44,458 nt of DNA from Salinivenus sp. Its GTDB lineage: Bacteria > Bacteroidota > Rhodothermia > Rhodothermales > Salinibacteraceae. The first letter of the stretch is position 1. Each line of letters opens with the position of its first letter. The translations under genes were made by a program, and so were the position numbers. The DNA is taken from NCBI GenBank assembly GCA_018609755.1, contig JAHENZ010000232.1, positions 1 through 44,458 of the forward strand, written 5' to 3'. Under the pieces are notes generated by a model. It saw only the letters and a list, made by a program, of their open reading frames with translations, ran no database searches and had not been told where the DNA came from. This document shows, one piece after another, positions 7,374 through 18,000 of the stretch.

Positions 7374-10013
7374 TCAGGGAGAGACCGAGACCGTTCGACT
7401 TCCTCTCCCGTACCCGTCAAACGTGCGGAGGCGGACGGTAGCGTTGTCCGGCACCTCCACGGGATCGGTGTAGCGAGGGGAGCTGGGGGTGGGCGTTGAG
7501 CCGTCCGTCGTATAGCGAATGGGAAGGCCCGGCAGTGCAACGTTGGCTCGAAGCATGCCGTCCTCGATCACGGCCCCGGGGGGCGGCAGGCGATACGTCC
7601 AGTCCGGCGCGCGGAGGCTCAGGCGCGGGATCTCCCGTTGGCCGAGGCGGTTCGCAAACGCGCTCCACGCCTCGCCCCGCTGCTGCCGGAGCTGACTGAT
7701 GTCGTCCAGCGTCGCCCAGTCCGGTTGCGGCGCCCAGGCCCGCTCGGCGAGGCTCAAGAGTCGCGGGACCGCCATGTATTCCATTCGGTCGGTACTGCGC
7801 AGCGTTTCGGCCCAGAGCTGGCCCTGGAGCCCGAGAATGTTGGATCGGGCCGAGTCGGCGAGCCGCACGTGGTCGGCAAACATGGAGTCCGGATCGATCG
7901 GCCGGCCCATCGACGTGCGGTCCGCACTTTTGTAGAGGTCGTAGGGCACGAATGCGAATGGGTCGTCCAGGTCGACGAAGCCGGACCAGTAGAAGCCGTC
8001 CTCACGCGGATGCTTGTTGTAGGCCATGTCGAAGTAGAAGTTGGTGGCCTGCGACATCACCACGTCGAACCCTGCATTCGCCAGGCGATAAGCCCGATCC
8101 TCCGTGCCGCCGCCCCAGATGTTGCTCCAGACGTAGGGCTGCACGCCCTTTCCGACCAGCTCCATGTTCGGCGTGGTCGTCGTGGCCTGATGGCCGCCCG
8201 CATCTGTCATGCCCACTTCTTCCCAGCCGCCCATGGTGATCTCCCGAGCGGCGAGGGTGTCGCGGAAGCGGCGGAGGAAGTCGCCGAACAGGTCATCGGC
8301 GCTGTCGACGCCTTCCGTTTCGGCAATGTACTCCTCACAGATGGGCGATCCGGTCCAGGCGCCGGACGGCACTTCGTCGCCGCCGACGTGGACGGTAGAG
8401 AGCGGGGCGTCGGCCGCGTCGTGCAGATTGCGCAGCTCATCCACGACCGTAGCGAGGAAGCGGTAGGTGGAGGGCTGGCAGACGTTGACCACGTTGTCGT
8501 CCCATCCCTGCACCGATTCGTACGTCGAGGTATCCGCGGGATCGTGCAGACGGTACCGCTGGGCAGAGGCCGTATCGCCCGCAGCGAGGAGTCGCCGGGT
8601 GCGTGCCTTCATGCCCTGAATGGCCGCGCGGGCGTGGCCCGGCATGTCAATTTCGGGCACCACCTCGATGTGTCGCTCCTGGGCGTACTGCAGGATGTCG
8701 ACGTACTCGCCCTGCGTATACCAGCCGCTGCCCCGCGACATGGTCGGGCGCGGGTTGGGGCCGGAGCCGTAGGAGGGGACGAGGTGATTCTGTTCGGTGA
8801 GGGTGTGCCCGCGCCGACCGCCCACTTCTGTGAGCTCAGGCAGGGCGTCGATGGCGAGGCGCCACCCCTCGTCGTCCGTCAGGTGGAAGTGGAAGGTGTT
8901 CAGTTTGTAGGAGGCCATCACGTCCAGCAGTCGCTTCACCGCCTCGGCCGACTGGAAGTTGCGCGACACGTCGAGGTGCAGCCCCCGGTAGCCAAATCGC
9001 GGGGCGTCCGTGATCTGCACGGCGGGCACCGACACGGAAGATGACGACTGTTCGTAGGCATCAACGGGCAGCCAGGCTTGCAGGCTCTGGATGCCGTAGA
9101 AGACGCCGGTGTCGCGCGAGCCGACAATCTCGATTCCCTCCGACGGGTCGACCGTGAGGCGATAGGCTTCAGGGTGAACCTCGTCGGTCGAGGGCGAGTG
9201 AACGTCCGCGCGGCGAAGCACAATTGCCGGGTCTTCGGCGCTCACAGAGATCGTAGGTCGTTCGTCAAAGACGCTCTCCAGTCCCTCGGCCAGCAGCCGC
9301 GCCTCGGATGCGAGCCCGTTCTCGTAGCGAATGGTGGGGTCCGTGAACGAGAACGAGCCCGCTCGCTGATCAACCGAGGCGGGCGTCGGCACGACGTGCC
9401 CCACAGAGTCTGGGGATTGAGTCGAGAGGGACTCATTGGCGTCGTACCGACGGGCCGGCGTGGGGACCGGCACCTGATCGTTCGGTCCTCGTGACATCTG
9501 TTCGGGTCGGGTAAACGGCGTCACGCTCACGTCTGTGATGGGCGCCGGGGACGCCGTCGGGCGCCCTTCAGGGTCGTACACGATGTAGAAGCCCGCGGGC
9601 GCGTCGATGCGCTTGATGGCCGAGCCGCCGGCCTCAAACGTAAGGCGTCGCTCGGTGCCCGGCGCCACCGACGTGAAGTTTTCACCCGGTGTGAGTCGGT
9701 AAAAATCACCGTTGATCCGTGTAATGTTCACGTTTCCCGAGACGCTTTCCGGATCGATCTGGCGGAGAAAGTTGAAGTAGAGCGTCCAGCCCGAGGCGGG
9801 GAGGGCGGTTTTTCCGTCGTTGCGAAGAGTGAGGTGCGATCGAACGCGCGCCCCGTCATCGACGAGATTGCTTTCGACGCCCCACTCGACTGCCAGGTGG
9901 TCGGCAGACGGAGGAGATGGCTGGGCGGTAACGGACGCGCTAAGGAACGGCGCAAGGAGAAGAAAGAGGCAGATCCGCACGGGAAAGCCGTTCATGGAAG
10001 TGGACAGCAACAT
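7374..10013 (-). CDS. Family GH20 beta-N-acetylhexosaminidase
   Basis: The protein has 879 residues. A signal peptide (hydrophobic residues about 12-30) is followed by an N-terminal CHB_HEX-type carbohydrate-binding domain (about 35-165), a GH20b domain (about 205-335) and the catalytic TIM-barrel (from GYRGLHLDVSRNFQS at about 341). Asp546-Glu547 in HVGGDEVPSGAW are the catalytic pair of substrate-assisted GH20 enzymes. HLTDDEGWR and VVPEIDMPGHA are also family motifs. A C-terminal beta domain (PIRYTTDGSTPTP) matches the chitobiase C-terminal type. It removes terminal GlcNAc or GalNAc from oligosaccharides such as chitobiose or N-glycans, probably in the periplasm. Its ATG overlaps the stop codon of the upstream gene by one base (TAATG), which suggests translational coupling. 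Confidence 0.95.
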   Translation of the reverse strand: MLLSTSMNGFPVRICLFLLLAPFLSASVTAQPSPPSADHLAVEWGVESNLVDDGARVRSHLTLRNDGKTALPASGWTLYFNFLRQIDPESVSGNVNITRINGDFYRLTPGENFTSVAPGTERRLTFEAGGSAIKRIDAPAGFYIVYDPEGRPTASPAPITDVSVTPFTRPEQMSRGPNDQVPVPTPARRYDANESLSTQSPDSVGHVVPTPASVDQRAGSFSFTDPTIRYENGLASEARLLAEGLESVFDERPTISVSAEDPAIVLRRADVHSPSTDEVHPEAYRLTVDPSEGIEIVGSRDTGVFYGIQSLQAWLPVDAYEQSSSSVSVPAVQITDAPRFGYRGLHLDVSRNFQSAEAVKRLLDVMASYKLNTFHFHLTDDEGWRLAIDALPELTEVGGRRGHTLTEQNHLVPSYGSGPNPRPTMSRGSGWYTQGEYVDILQYAQERHIEVVPEIDMPGHARAAIQGMKARTRRLLAAGDTASAQRYRLHDPADTSTYESVQGWDDNVVNVCQPSTYRFLATVVDELRNLHDAADAPLSTVHVGGDEVPSGAWTGSPICEEYIAETEGVDSADDLFGDFLRRFRDTLAAREITMGGWEEVGMTDAGGHQATTTTPNMELVGKGVQPYVWSNIWGGGTEDRAYRLANAGFDVVMSQATNFYFDMAYNKHPREDGFYWSGFVDLDDPFAFVPYDLYKSADRTSMGRPIDPDSMFADHVRLADSARSNILGLQGQLWAETLRSTDRMEYMAVPRLLSLAERAWAPQPDWATLDDISQLRQQRGEAWSAFANRLGQREIPRLSLRAPDWTYRLPPPGAVIEDGMLRANVALPGLPIRYTTDGSTPTPSSPRYTDPVEVPDNATVRLRTFDGYGRGSRTVSVSP

Positions 10014-13000
10014 TACTGAGGGGGAGCGAGAGAAAAGGTCGTGAGGGCGGCGTTGTTATTCCCGACGACGACGAGGGGCGTGGGGCCATCCACGAGCATC
10101 AGTTCGCGGACATCTTTGGGGGCGTGAAAGCCACTTTCCCGGCTGAGAAGAGGGGTGAAGGAGAGGGAGCCCTCATTCAGCAGAACTGTTCCTTTTTCGG
10201 CGTCGGCGCGTCCCCACTGCGGACGGACCGTAAAGTCGTTGCCCGCGAGGAGGAGGTCGGGGCGGTCGTCCCCGTTCACGTCGTGCACGGCAATGCCCTG
10301 GATGGGAGCGAACTGGGCCTCCTGCGGCAGGGCGTGGCGCTGGAAGGTGCCGTCTTGGTTGTGAAAGACACTCGTTTCGAACGTTGAGGCCGTGAGGCGG
10401 GTGGCGGCCTCCCGTTCCGCCTCGGTAAGGATGTCGTCGATCGTGGACTCGGCGTAGTCCTCGTAGGAGGAAAACCGTTGTTCGAAGGGGGGGATTGCCT
10501 CGACCAGCGTGTCGTGCCAGTAGATCGGGTATTCCTTTCCGTCGAGGTGATGCGTCATGATCGGATCGACCGAGCCGTCACGGGAAAAGTCGGCTGCATA
10601 GATGGCGGCGGGTGCGTCCGGACGAGCCTGGACCTGGGCGTTGAGCCCTCGATTGCCGGCGACCAGTTCCGGGGCCCCGTCGCCGGTAAGGTCGACGGCG
10701 GCGAGGCTGTACCACCATCCCTCCGTTCCCGAAAACCCCATCTCGTCGGAGACTTCTTCGAACAGAATGTCGCCGAACTGAAAGACCCGAATCGGCATCC
10801 ATTCGCCCGCGAGCACGAGCTCCGTGGTGCCGTCGTCGTCAAGGTCGTGCCAGAGCGCGTCGGTCACCATGCCGGGCTTGAAGAGGAGCGGCGCGATGTC
10901 CGTCGTCACGTCTTCGAACGCTCCCCCTGTGTTTTTGAGGAGGTGGCTGCGGGGGGGAAGCGGGTATTCGCCCCGCCACATGCGCCCGCCGACGAAGAGG
11001 TCGGTCTGGCCATCGCCGTTGAAGTCGTGGGCGGCCACTGCGCTCCCACTGCTCTCGATCGTCGGCAGGGCATCGGGCGCATACGTAAATTGACCCGTTC
11101 CATCGTTCAAATAGACCCGATCCTGGTAGCCGGCGCCGCCCCGAGCGCCCTTGCCGCCGCTCACCACGTACAGATCCTGGTCGCCGTCGTCGTCTACGTC
11201 GAGAAAAACCGCGTCGGTGTCCTCGTAGCCCCGGTGGGGGGAGAAAGCGGACGAGGATGCGGACTCGAAGGAGCCGTTGTTCTGTTGAAGGAACAGTGCG
11301 CTCGTTTGTCCGCGAGCGCCTCCGACGAATACGTCCGTGCGTCCATTTCCCGTCACGTCGGCTCGGGCGAGGGCCGGTCCCGTCCGGGACAGCATGTGAG
11401 GGAGGAGGGGCTGAGACTTGAAGTCAAGAAGAGCGTTTTCTCGGTGCCTGAACGACGGGCCCTGCTCGTTGGAAACGTCCGTCAGATACGGATCTGTCGA
11501 AGGGGACGACGGGTCCGTCGAACGGGCGTCCGACTGAGAGAGCGTAATCGTTTGGTTGGCCGCAAGCTCGGAGCGCTGCTCTTGGGTCTGGTCGGGCCAC
11601 GTAACGGTGACGGACACGGAGTCGGCCGTTCCGATTCCGAAGTGTAGGGTGGGCTCAACAGACGACTGAAAGCCGCGCGACGGAATCATTTCCTGGGAAA
11701 AGGTCTGCCCGTCGGGGGTGCTCACCTCTACCTTCGCGCCGACGCCGAATTGATTCTTCTCGTTCCCCTCAAGGTCGACACTCAGATAATTGTTGTTCGT
11801 CTGGGTTCGGGCCTCGTTACGATAGATGAAGGCCTTCTGATTGATATTATTGACCACGAGGTCGGGGGCCCCGTCATTGTTCAAGTCTCCGTAGGCCGCG
11901 CCGGTCGAAAAGCCGGTTTGGGCGAGTCCCCAGGCCCGGCTCACCTTCTCGAAGGTGAGATTCCCACTGTTGCGGAAGGCGTAATTCGGAATCGGGGTCG
12001 ACGGCATTTTTTGCGTCAGCCCGTAGAGGTCGAGGTCGATTTCAGACGGGTTCTCGGCGTTCCTGTATTTTAGGTAGTTGAGGTTTGAGAAGAGGATCGA
12101 ATTGAGAAAGTCGAGGTTTGTGTAGTCGCGCCGGTAGCCGTTGGTGACGTAGAGGTCCTTGTGGCCGTCCAGGTTGTAGTCTGCGAAGAGGGCGGCCCAG
12201 CTCCAGTCGGTGTTCGACACGCCGGCGAGCTGCCCGATCTCGCTGAACGACCCATTTCCATTGTGTCGGTGCAGCATGTTGCGCTGGTACTGGTAATAAT
12301 AATCCTTTGCCAGCATGCTGCGGTAGAATTCAAGGTCCTTGGGCCCGGCCAAAAGCTTTTGGCGTCGGTTGTCTTCGGCCAGCATGTCGAGCGTGAAGAC
12401 CTCCGGCCGTCCGTCGTTGGTCACGTCGGCAATGTCGCTACCCATCGAGGAGTAGGACGTGTGGTCCATCCACGATCGAATCTCGTCCCGGAAGGTCCCG
12501 TCTCCTTGATTGATGTACAGCCGGTCGTCGGCCAGGTAGTCGTTGGCGACGTAGAGGTCGGGCCACCCGTCGTCGTTGACGTCGCTCACCGTCGCGCTCA
12601 GGCCGTAGCCCGTGGCGGCACCGACAATGCCGGCCTCGTCACTGACGTCGACGAAGGAGCCATTGTCGTTGCGGTAGAGCTTATCTCCGGCCAGCGGATC
12701 CCGCTGCTGCTCTCGCGTCGATCGGTCGACGTTGAACCGGGTACGGCCGGTCGCGTGATTCACCAGGTACAGGTCCAGGTCGCCGTCCCGATCGTAGTCG
12801 AAAAAGGACGCGTGGGTGGAACGAGCCGGATCGTCGAGACCATACTCTGCCGCTTGCTCTTCGAATTGAGGAGTGCCGTCCTCGTTGATCCCCTGATGGA
12901 TGTACAGCTTGTTGCGGCGGGCGTCCGTGTCGTGCCAGCCCGATTTGCACACGTACAAATCGAGGCGTCCGTCGCCATTTACGTCCGCCATGACCACGCC

Positions 13001-13348
13001 GGTCGTCCAGCCCTCCCGATCGGCCACCCCGGCCGTTTCGGTCCCCTCACGAAACTCAAAGTCTCCCTCGTTCAGGTAGAGCCGATTGCTTCCCATATTT
13101 GCGGTGAAGTACAGGTCGGGGCGATCGTCGCCGTTCAGGTCCCCGATGGCCACACCACCGCCGTTATAGAGATACTCGTACGTCAGCACATTGCGCTCAG
13201 CATTCTCCTCTAGATCGTTCGAGAACGTGATTCCCGTCGTCGTCGATGAGAGACGGGAAAAGAGGGAAGGGGGGGAGATCGCCGGAGTAAGCGCGCCGGT
13301 CGTTCCTATCAGAACAGCAAGGATGAGAAGGGAGGTCCGGAGTGACAT
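10013..13348 (-). CDS. VCBS/FG-GAP repeat protein with ASPIC/UnbV domains (CRTAC1-like)
   Basis: The protein has about 1111 residues. A signal peptide is followed by many calcium-binding FG-GAP/VCBS repeats of the form DLNGDDRPDLYFTAN, DVNGDGRLDLYV and DYDRDGDLDLYLVNH, which build beta-propeller blades. A domain near residue 600 reads GVGAKVEVSTPDGQTF and LHFGIGTADSVSVTVTWPD, the ASPIC/UnbV motif. A second propeller set follows. Such proteins are common directly after susC/susD in marine and halophilic Bacteroidota and are thought to be extracellular binding proteins; no enzymatic site is visible. The gene is 91 bp after susD with a hairpin between, and it overlaps the GH20 start by one base. 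The ATG at 13348 is preferred because a signal peptide follows it. Confidence 0.88.
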   Translation of the reverse strand: MSLRTSLLILAVLIGTTGALTPAISPPSLFSRLSSTTTGITFSNDLEENAERNVLTYEYLYNGGGVAIGDLNGDDRPDLYFTANMGSNRLYLNEGDFEFREGTETAGVADREGWTTGVVMADVNGDGRLDLYVCKSGWHDTDARRNKLYIHQGINEDGTPQFEEQAAEYGLDDPARSTHASFFDYDRDGDLDLYLVNHATGRTRFNVDRSTREQQRDPLAGDKLYRNDNGSFVDVSDEAGIVGAATGYGLSATVSDVNDDGWPDLYVANDYLADDRLYINQGDGTFRDEIRSWMDHTSYSSMGSDIADVTNDGRPEVFTLDMLAEDNRRQKLLAGPKDLEFYRSMLAKDYYYQYQRNMLHRHNGNGSFSEIGQLAGVSNTDWSWAALFADYNLDGHKDLYVTNGYRRDYTNLDFLNSILFSNLNYLKYRNAENPSEIDLDLYGLTQKMPSTPIPNYAFRNSGNLTFEKVSRAWGLAQTGFSTGAAYGDLNNDGAPDLVVNNINQKAFIYRNEARTQTNNNYLSVDLEGNEKNQFGVGAKVEVSTPDGQTFSQEMIPSRGFQSSVEPTLHFGIGTADSVSVTVTWPDQTQEQRSELAANQTITLSQSDARSTDPSSPSTDPYLTDVSNEQGPSFRHRENALLDFKSQPLLPHMLSRTGPALARADVTGNGRTDVFVGGARGQTSALFLQQNNGSFESASSSAFSPHRGYEDTDAVFLDVDDDGDQDLYVVSGGKGARGGAGYQDRVYLNDGTGQFTYAPDALPTIESSGSAVAAHDFNGDGQTDLFVGGRMWRGEYPLPPRSHLLKNTGGAFEDVTTDIAPLLFKPGMVTDALWHDLDDDGTTELVLAGEWMPIRVFQFGDILFEEVSDEMGFSGTEGWWYSLAAVDLTGDGAPELVAGNRGLNAQVQARPDAPAAIYAADFSRDGSVDPIMTHHLDGKEYPIYWHDTLVEAIPPFEQRFSSYEDYAESTIDDILTEAEREAATRLTASTFETSVFHNQDGTFQRHALPQEAQFAPIQGIAVHDVNGDDRPDLLLAGNDFTVRPQWGRADAEKGTVLLNEGSLSFTPLLSRESGFHAPKDVRELMLVDGPTPLVVVGNNNAALTTFSLAPPQ

Positions 13349-13379
13349 ACCATTTGGAGGAAGGAGAACCGAAACAGAA

Positions 13380-13410
13380 GAGGCGGACCACGTTTGCCAT
13401 GGTCCGCCTC
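13380..13410 (-). terminator. Hairpin between susD and the VCBS gene
   Basis: GAGGCGGACCA (13380-13390) and TGGTCCGCCTC (13400-13410) form a perfect 11-bp stem with a nine-base loop. On the minus strand it is followed by CTTCTGTTTCGG, a weak T-rich tail. It is best read as an intercistronic attenuator or 3' stabiliser that would keep susC-susD mRNA more abundant than the downstream genes; complete termination is unlikely. Confidence 0.5.
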
Positions 13411-13439
13411 CTCCTACGCGCACGGGGTTCGACAGATCG

Positions 13440-15011
13440 TTACTGAGGTTCGTCCCACCACATTCGACTCATGAAGGAGTCCCCGTTTTCATAGCGGTTG
13501 ACGGCCTCGTTGTAGTTTTCGGCGTTGATCGAGGCCTCGCTGTTGGGATAAATCATCCGGCGCGGAATCCGGCCGTCGGTGCGGTTGCCCGGGTAATTGG
13601 TGGGGGTCAGTTCCGGATAGCCGGTCCGGCGCCAGTTGGAGTACGACTCGTACTCGTTCATGAGAGTCGCCGCCCAGTACTGCTCATTAATCTGGCGGAT
13701 CTGGTCTTCCATGTTGGACGCCCACGGAAGATTGCTGACGTACGTGTCGATCTCGCCCTGTGGAATCTCGGCCGCACTCCCATACATCGACAGGTAGTTG
13801 AGGGCCGCCCGCGCGCCGTCGCGGTAGTGCTGCTCGGCGGACTTGCCGGTGCTGAGGCCCCAGCGGACGCGCGACTCGGCCAGCATAAGCTCGACCTCAG
13901 CGTACGTCTGGAAGAACATCGGATCGTCGCGTCCCTGAATGACCTCGTTGGGTAGCATGTACACGTCCAGGCCGCAGGGATCCGGGGGAGGACTTCCGGA
14001 GCATTCCACCCAGCTCGAGTGCTCCTGAATGGGGTTTTGTCCTCCGTCGTCGTATCCGTTGGGAAGGCCCACGGCCGGGTCGCCGTCGTCTTCACCGTAC
14101 ACCCGGAGGCGAGGATCGTCGTGCGTCTTCATCCAGTCCACGAAGGTTTTGCTCAGGTATGGTGGGGCCGGGGTGACAGAGTCGAAGGCCTCCCCGTTTC
14201 CGTTCTCTCCAATGCCGTCGCCCACCTGATGGGGAACGTAGGCAATGTCGTCATTGCTCGTCATGAGGCCGCCGTCGCCGGTAATGGCATTTTCGGCCCA
14301 CGTCTGGGCTTTACTTTCATTGACCTTCACCATCCGGAGCGCCAGCCGCAGCATGAGGGAGTTAGAGAATTTCTTCCACTTCTGGATGTCGCCCGTGAAC
14401 ATGATGTCGTTTTCTCCGAACATCGGTTGCGAGGAGTCGAACTGGTCCCGGGCGGCGGCCAGTTCGTTCAGCATGTCGTCGTAGATGGCCTGCTGCTGGT
14501 CGTACGCAGGCTTGCTGACGTCATCGTAGAAGGCCAGCCCGGCCTCCGAGTACGGAATGTCTCCGTAGAGGTCGGTGAGGCGATGAAAGACCAGTACACG
14601 GAGAATCCGAGCCACGGCATTTTTATTCACCATGGCGGGATTTTCCTCCGGATTGGTGCGGCGTTCGAGGTCGACGACTTCCTTCACCGCGTTGGGATAC
14701 CAGCTGGTCCAGGCCGCCGCCGTATACGAGGGAGTGTAGGTGTACTTGTCACCGGCCCAGTACCCCGCGAGAGTCGCGAAGTGCTGGATCATCGTCGAGT
14801 TATAGATCAGGTTATTCCGCCACGTCTCAAAGCGGGAGCCCGAGATCTTGAGCTGTACCCCGGTGAGTTGAAAGTCGGGATTGAGGTCCGTTTCGCTCGT
14901 GGGATCCGTATTGGTCTCCTGCAAGCGGGAGTCCAGCGAGTCGCAGGCCGTGAGCCCGATGGTCAGCAGGCCAAAGACGAGGACGTATCGGAGTAGCGAG
15001 GGAATGTTCAT
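13440..15011 (-). CDS. SusD/RagB-like outer-membrane glycan-binding lipoprotein
   Basis: The protein has about 523 residues. The signal ends in TIGLTACDS, a lipobox. The body matches the SusD-like family: VFHRLTDLYGDIPYSEAG, FSNSLMLRLALRM, AEVELMLAESRVRWG and a C-terminal segment with NYPGNRTDGRIPRRMIYP. SusD proteins sit on the cell surface and hold the oligosaccharide over the SusC channel. The gene is 85 bp downstream of susC in the same direction, the standard paired arrangement. The context (GH20, NagB, GlcNAc kinase) points to a GlcNAc-containing ligand. The ATG at 15011 precedes a compact signal peptide; a TTG two codons upstream is less likely. Confidence 0.93.
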   Translation of the reverse strand: MNIPSLLRYVLVFGLLTIGLTACDSLDSRLQETNTDPTSETDLNPDFQLTGVQLKISGSRFETWRNNLIYNSTMIQHFATLAGYWAGDKYTYTPSYTAAAWTSWYPNAVKEVVDLERRTNPEENPAMVNKNAVARILRVLVFHRLTDLYGDIPYSEAGLAFYDDVSKPAYDQQQAIYDDMLNELAAARDQFDSSQPMFGENDIMFTGDIQKWKKFSNSLMLRLALRMVKVNESKAQTWAENAITGDGGLMTSNDDIAYVPHQVGDGIGENGNGEAFDSVTPAPPYLSKTFVDWMKTHDDPRLRVYGEDDGDPAVGLPNGYDDGGQNPIQEHSSWVECSGSPPPDPCGLDVYMLPNEVIQGRDDPMFFQTYAEVELMLAESRVRWGLSTGKSAEQHYRDGARAALNYLSMYGSAAEIPQGEIDTYVSNLPWASNMEDQIRQINEQYWAATLMNEYESYSNWRRTGYPELTPTNYPGNRTDGRIPRRMIYPNSEASINAENYNEAVNRYENGDSFMSRMWWDEPQ

Positions 15012-15056
15012 GGTCAAGAATGCTGCGTCTGCGAGTGGGATGTCGGTAGGTCGGGG

Positions 15057-15088
15057 TCCCCCGTTGGAAGGGGGAGGGAGATCCCTCC
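15057..15088 (-). repeat. Small hairpins in the susC-susD gap
   Basis: TCCCCC (15057-15062) can pair with GGGGGA (15070-15075), and the overlapping GGAGGG/CCCTCC (15073-15088) can form an alternative stem. They lie just past the susC stop on the coding strand. They may modulate the ratio of the two proteins; this is weak evidence. Confidence 0.3.
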
Positions 15089-15096
15089 GTGGGCGA

Positions 15097-18000
15097 TTAA
15101 AACCGGAGGTTCAGGCTCACGCCCAGATTCCGCGTCTGCGGTACGCCGAAGTACTCAAGCCCCTGCAATTGCGTGCTCCGATTGTAGGTCGACTCCGGAT
15201 CGACGTTCGGAATGTTTTTGTGGAGGATCCACAGGTTGCGGGCCGTGACGGCGATGCTCGCGGTCTGAATCGGAAGTTGCTCAATGAGCGACGAGAAACG
15301 ATACCCGAGTCGCAGTTCGCGAAGCTTCACGTAGCTGGCGTCGTAGACGAATTCATTCGAGATCTCGCTGTAGCGCCCCCAGTAAGTTTGGGGGTTCACC
15401 CGAGCCGTCGTCTCATTGCCATTTTCGTCCACGCCTTCGACCTCAACGTATCCCTGCTCCCGTCCTTCAAGCGTCTGCTCGTGAAGCCCGCTTGAGGTTG
15501 CAATGGTGTTCGTTCCGGAGTAGACGCTGCCTCCAATTTGGACGTCCAGCATTGCTCGCAGGACGAGGCCCTTGTAGCTAAAGCTGTTGGAAATGCCGCC
15601 GCGCCAGTCCGGGGGGAAGTGGCCGGCCACGTTCAGCGAGTCTCGGCGCTGCGGGAGGCCGCTTGCGTCCAGTACGAGTCGTCCCTGCTCATCCCGCTTG
15701 AACTTGTAGGCCATGATGGCCCCGTACGGTTCGCCTTCGCGGGCTCGGACGAACGCACTTTGCGTGCGGGGCTGGCCGAGCTCCAGCTGATTTAGGTCTT
15801 CCGTGATCCGGACGACCTCGTTGTTGTTCGCCGAGAAGTTGAAGTCGAGGTTCCACTCAAAGTCGCCCAATTGGGCCGGCGTCGTCCGGAGTGCAACCTC
15901 TATCCCCGTGTTGCGCGTTTCCCCAACGTTCAGGACGCGACTGTTGTAGCCGGAGGCGCCGGGGATGGTCGTCGGGACGATGTCGTTGGTCGTAATCTCG
16001 CGGTACCAGGTGAAGTCCAGCCCCACTCGCTCACTAAAGAGCCCAAGCTCGAGTCCTCCCTCGATGGATTCTTTGCGGGAGGGCTGGAGGGCGGCATTCG
16101 GTACGCTTCCAGTGGCAATTTCCCCAACGGGAACGCTGGATCCGTTCGGGTTCGTGTGGGAGTGCCCGGTCAGCTGGTACGTGAGGTTGAGCTGGTACGG
16201 GTTCGTGTCGCCCCCAACGGCGGCCCATCCGGTTCGGACTTTTCCGAAGGAGACCCAGTCGGGCAGCTCGAATGCTTCGGAGAAGACGAAGCTTCCGCTG
16301 ACCGACGGATAAAAATACGAGTTATTGGCGACGGGCAGCGTCGAGGCAATGTCGTTCCGTCCGCTGAGGTTTAAGAACAGGTAGTCCTTGTAGGCAAGGT
16401 CGGCCGTTCCGTACGCGGACCAGACCTCCGATTCTGAGAAGTTGAAGACCGGGGACTGGTTGGAGGTATTCCCGATGGTTTGGAGGCCGGGAATGTTAAA
16501 GTTCGTGCCCGATTGCCCGAGGGTCTTGTTTCGGTTTTGCCGGAGCTGTCCACCGAGCCGAGCTGACAACTCCAGGTTTGGGGTGATGTTCTGTGTGGTG
16601 AACGCCTGGAGGCTGTAGTTTTGCTCCGAGACGTTGTATTCCGTTTCGTTGAAGGAGCCCCCAGGGATGTAGTTTGTACCGTACGGCTCAATGGTCACGC
16701 GATTGGTCCAGTACTTGTCCATCTCGGTCCGTCCCTGGAGCGTCACCCAATCCCCGATCTCGTACTGCAGCTGGACGAAGCCGTTGATGCGGTCGTCTTG
16801 GTCCTCATTTGAGAAACGATTGACGGCCCAGTACGGATTGGTGTTGAAGGCGGAGCTCGTCACGGCCTCCTCGTCGAATCGGTCATCGCCGACCCATCCG
16901 GGAGCCAAAATGCCTACATCCATACTTCGGGGCATCAGGGTCACCACATAGTTGGCGTTGCCGGGCGCATCCGAGACACGCGGGCGATTATGTGCATTCT
17001 CTCGCACGTAGTTGGCCTTCGCATCGGCCGACAGCCCCGGAAGGCCGAAGTCTGAGGATGCCCGCACGAGCATTGTCGTGCGATCATAGTCCGAATTCGG
17101 GACGATGGCGTTGTCTCGTCGATGTGACATCGAGAGCCGGAAAGATGTCGACTCGGTTCCTCCGTTTAGGGCGATGGAGTTGGAAGAGTTGAGGCCCGTG
17201 CGGTAAAAGTCTGAGAGGTTGTTCGTGGCCGGCGAGTAGGATCGCTCTTCGCCGTCGAACTCAATCGCAGAGTTTACCTCGTTCATCCTCGGGCCCCAGG
17301 ACGAAAGACCAAAACTCCGGGCCTGGCTCTGACTGGTGGGCACCACGCCCTGCCAGGACTGCTCCGTTCCCTCCTGCTGCATCTGGCCGTGGCCGTACTC
17401 GTTTTGGAAGGAATTGAAGTAGTTCAGGGGACTTTCCACGGTCGTGGTGCTGCTGAACTCTACGCCAAGTCCCCCCGACGACCCCGTTTTCGTCGAAATC
17501 AGCACGACGCCGTTCGAGGCGCGCTCTCCGTAGAGAGCGGCGGCAGATGCTCCCTTCAGGACGGAGACCTCTGAGATGTCCTGCGGATTGATCGACGTGA
17601 GGCCGTCGCCCATGTCCGAACCGCCCCACATGCTCGCGCCTGCAAGGTTGGAGTTGTCGAGCGGGACGCCGTCCACCACGTAGAGGGGCTGATTGTCGCC
17701 CGTGAGGGACGAGATCCCGCGGATGAGCACGTTGCTCGATCCAGCCGGGCCTGTGGCCGTGCCGCTAACGTCTACTCCTGCGATCTTGCCGGTTAGGGCG
17801 TCTCCAAAGTTTGAGGAAGGGACTTCGGCAAGGTCTTCTCCCGACACTTTGCTTACAGAGTACCCAATCGATCGCTGCTGGCGTTCGATGCCGAGGGCCG
17901 TCACGACAACGCCTTCAAGCTGCTTGGCACTGGACTGAAGCTCGATTGTCAGCTCCGTGCGACCATCTAGCGGAACGGTTTGTGACTCGTACCCCACGAA

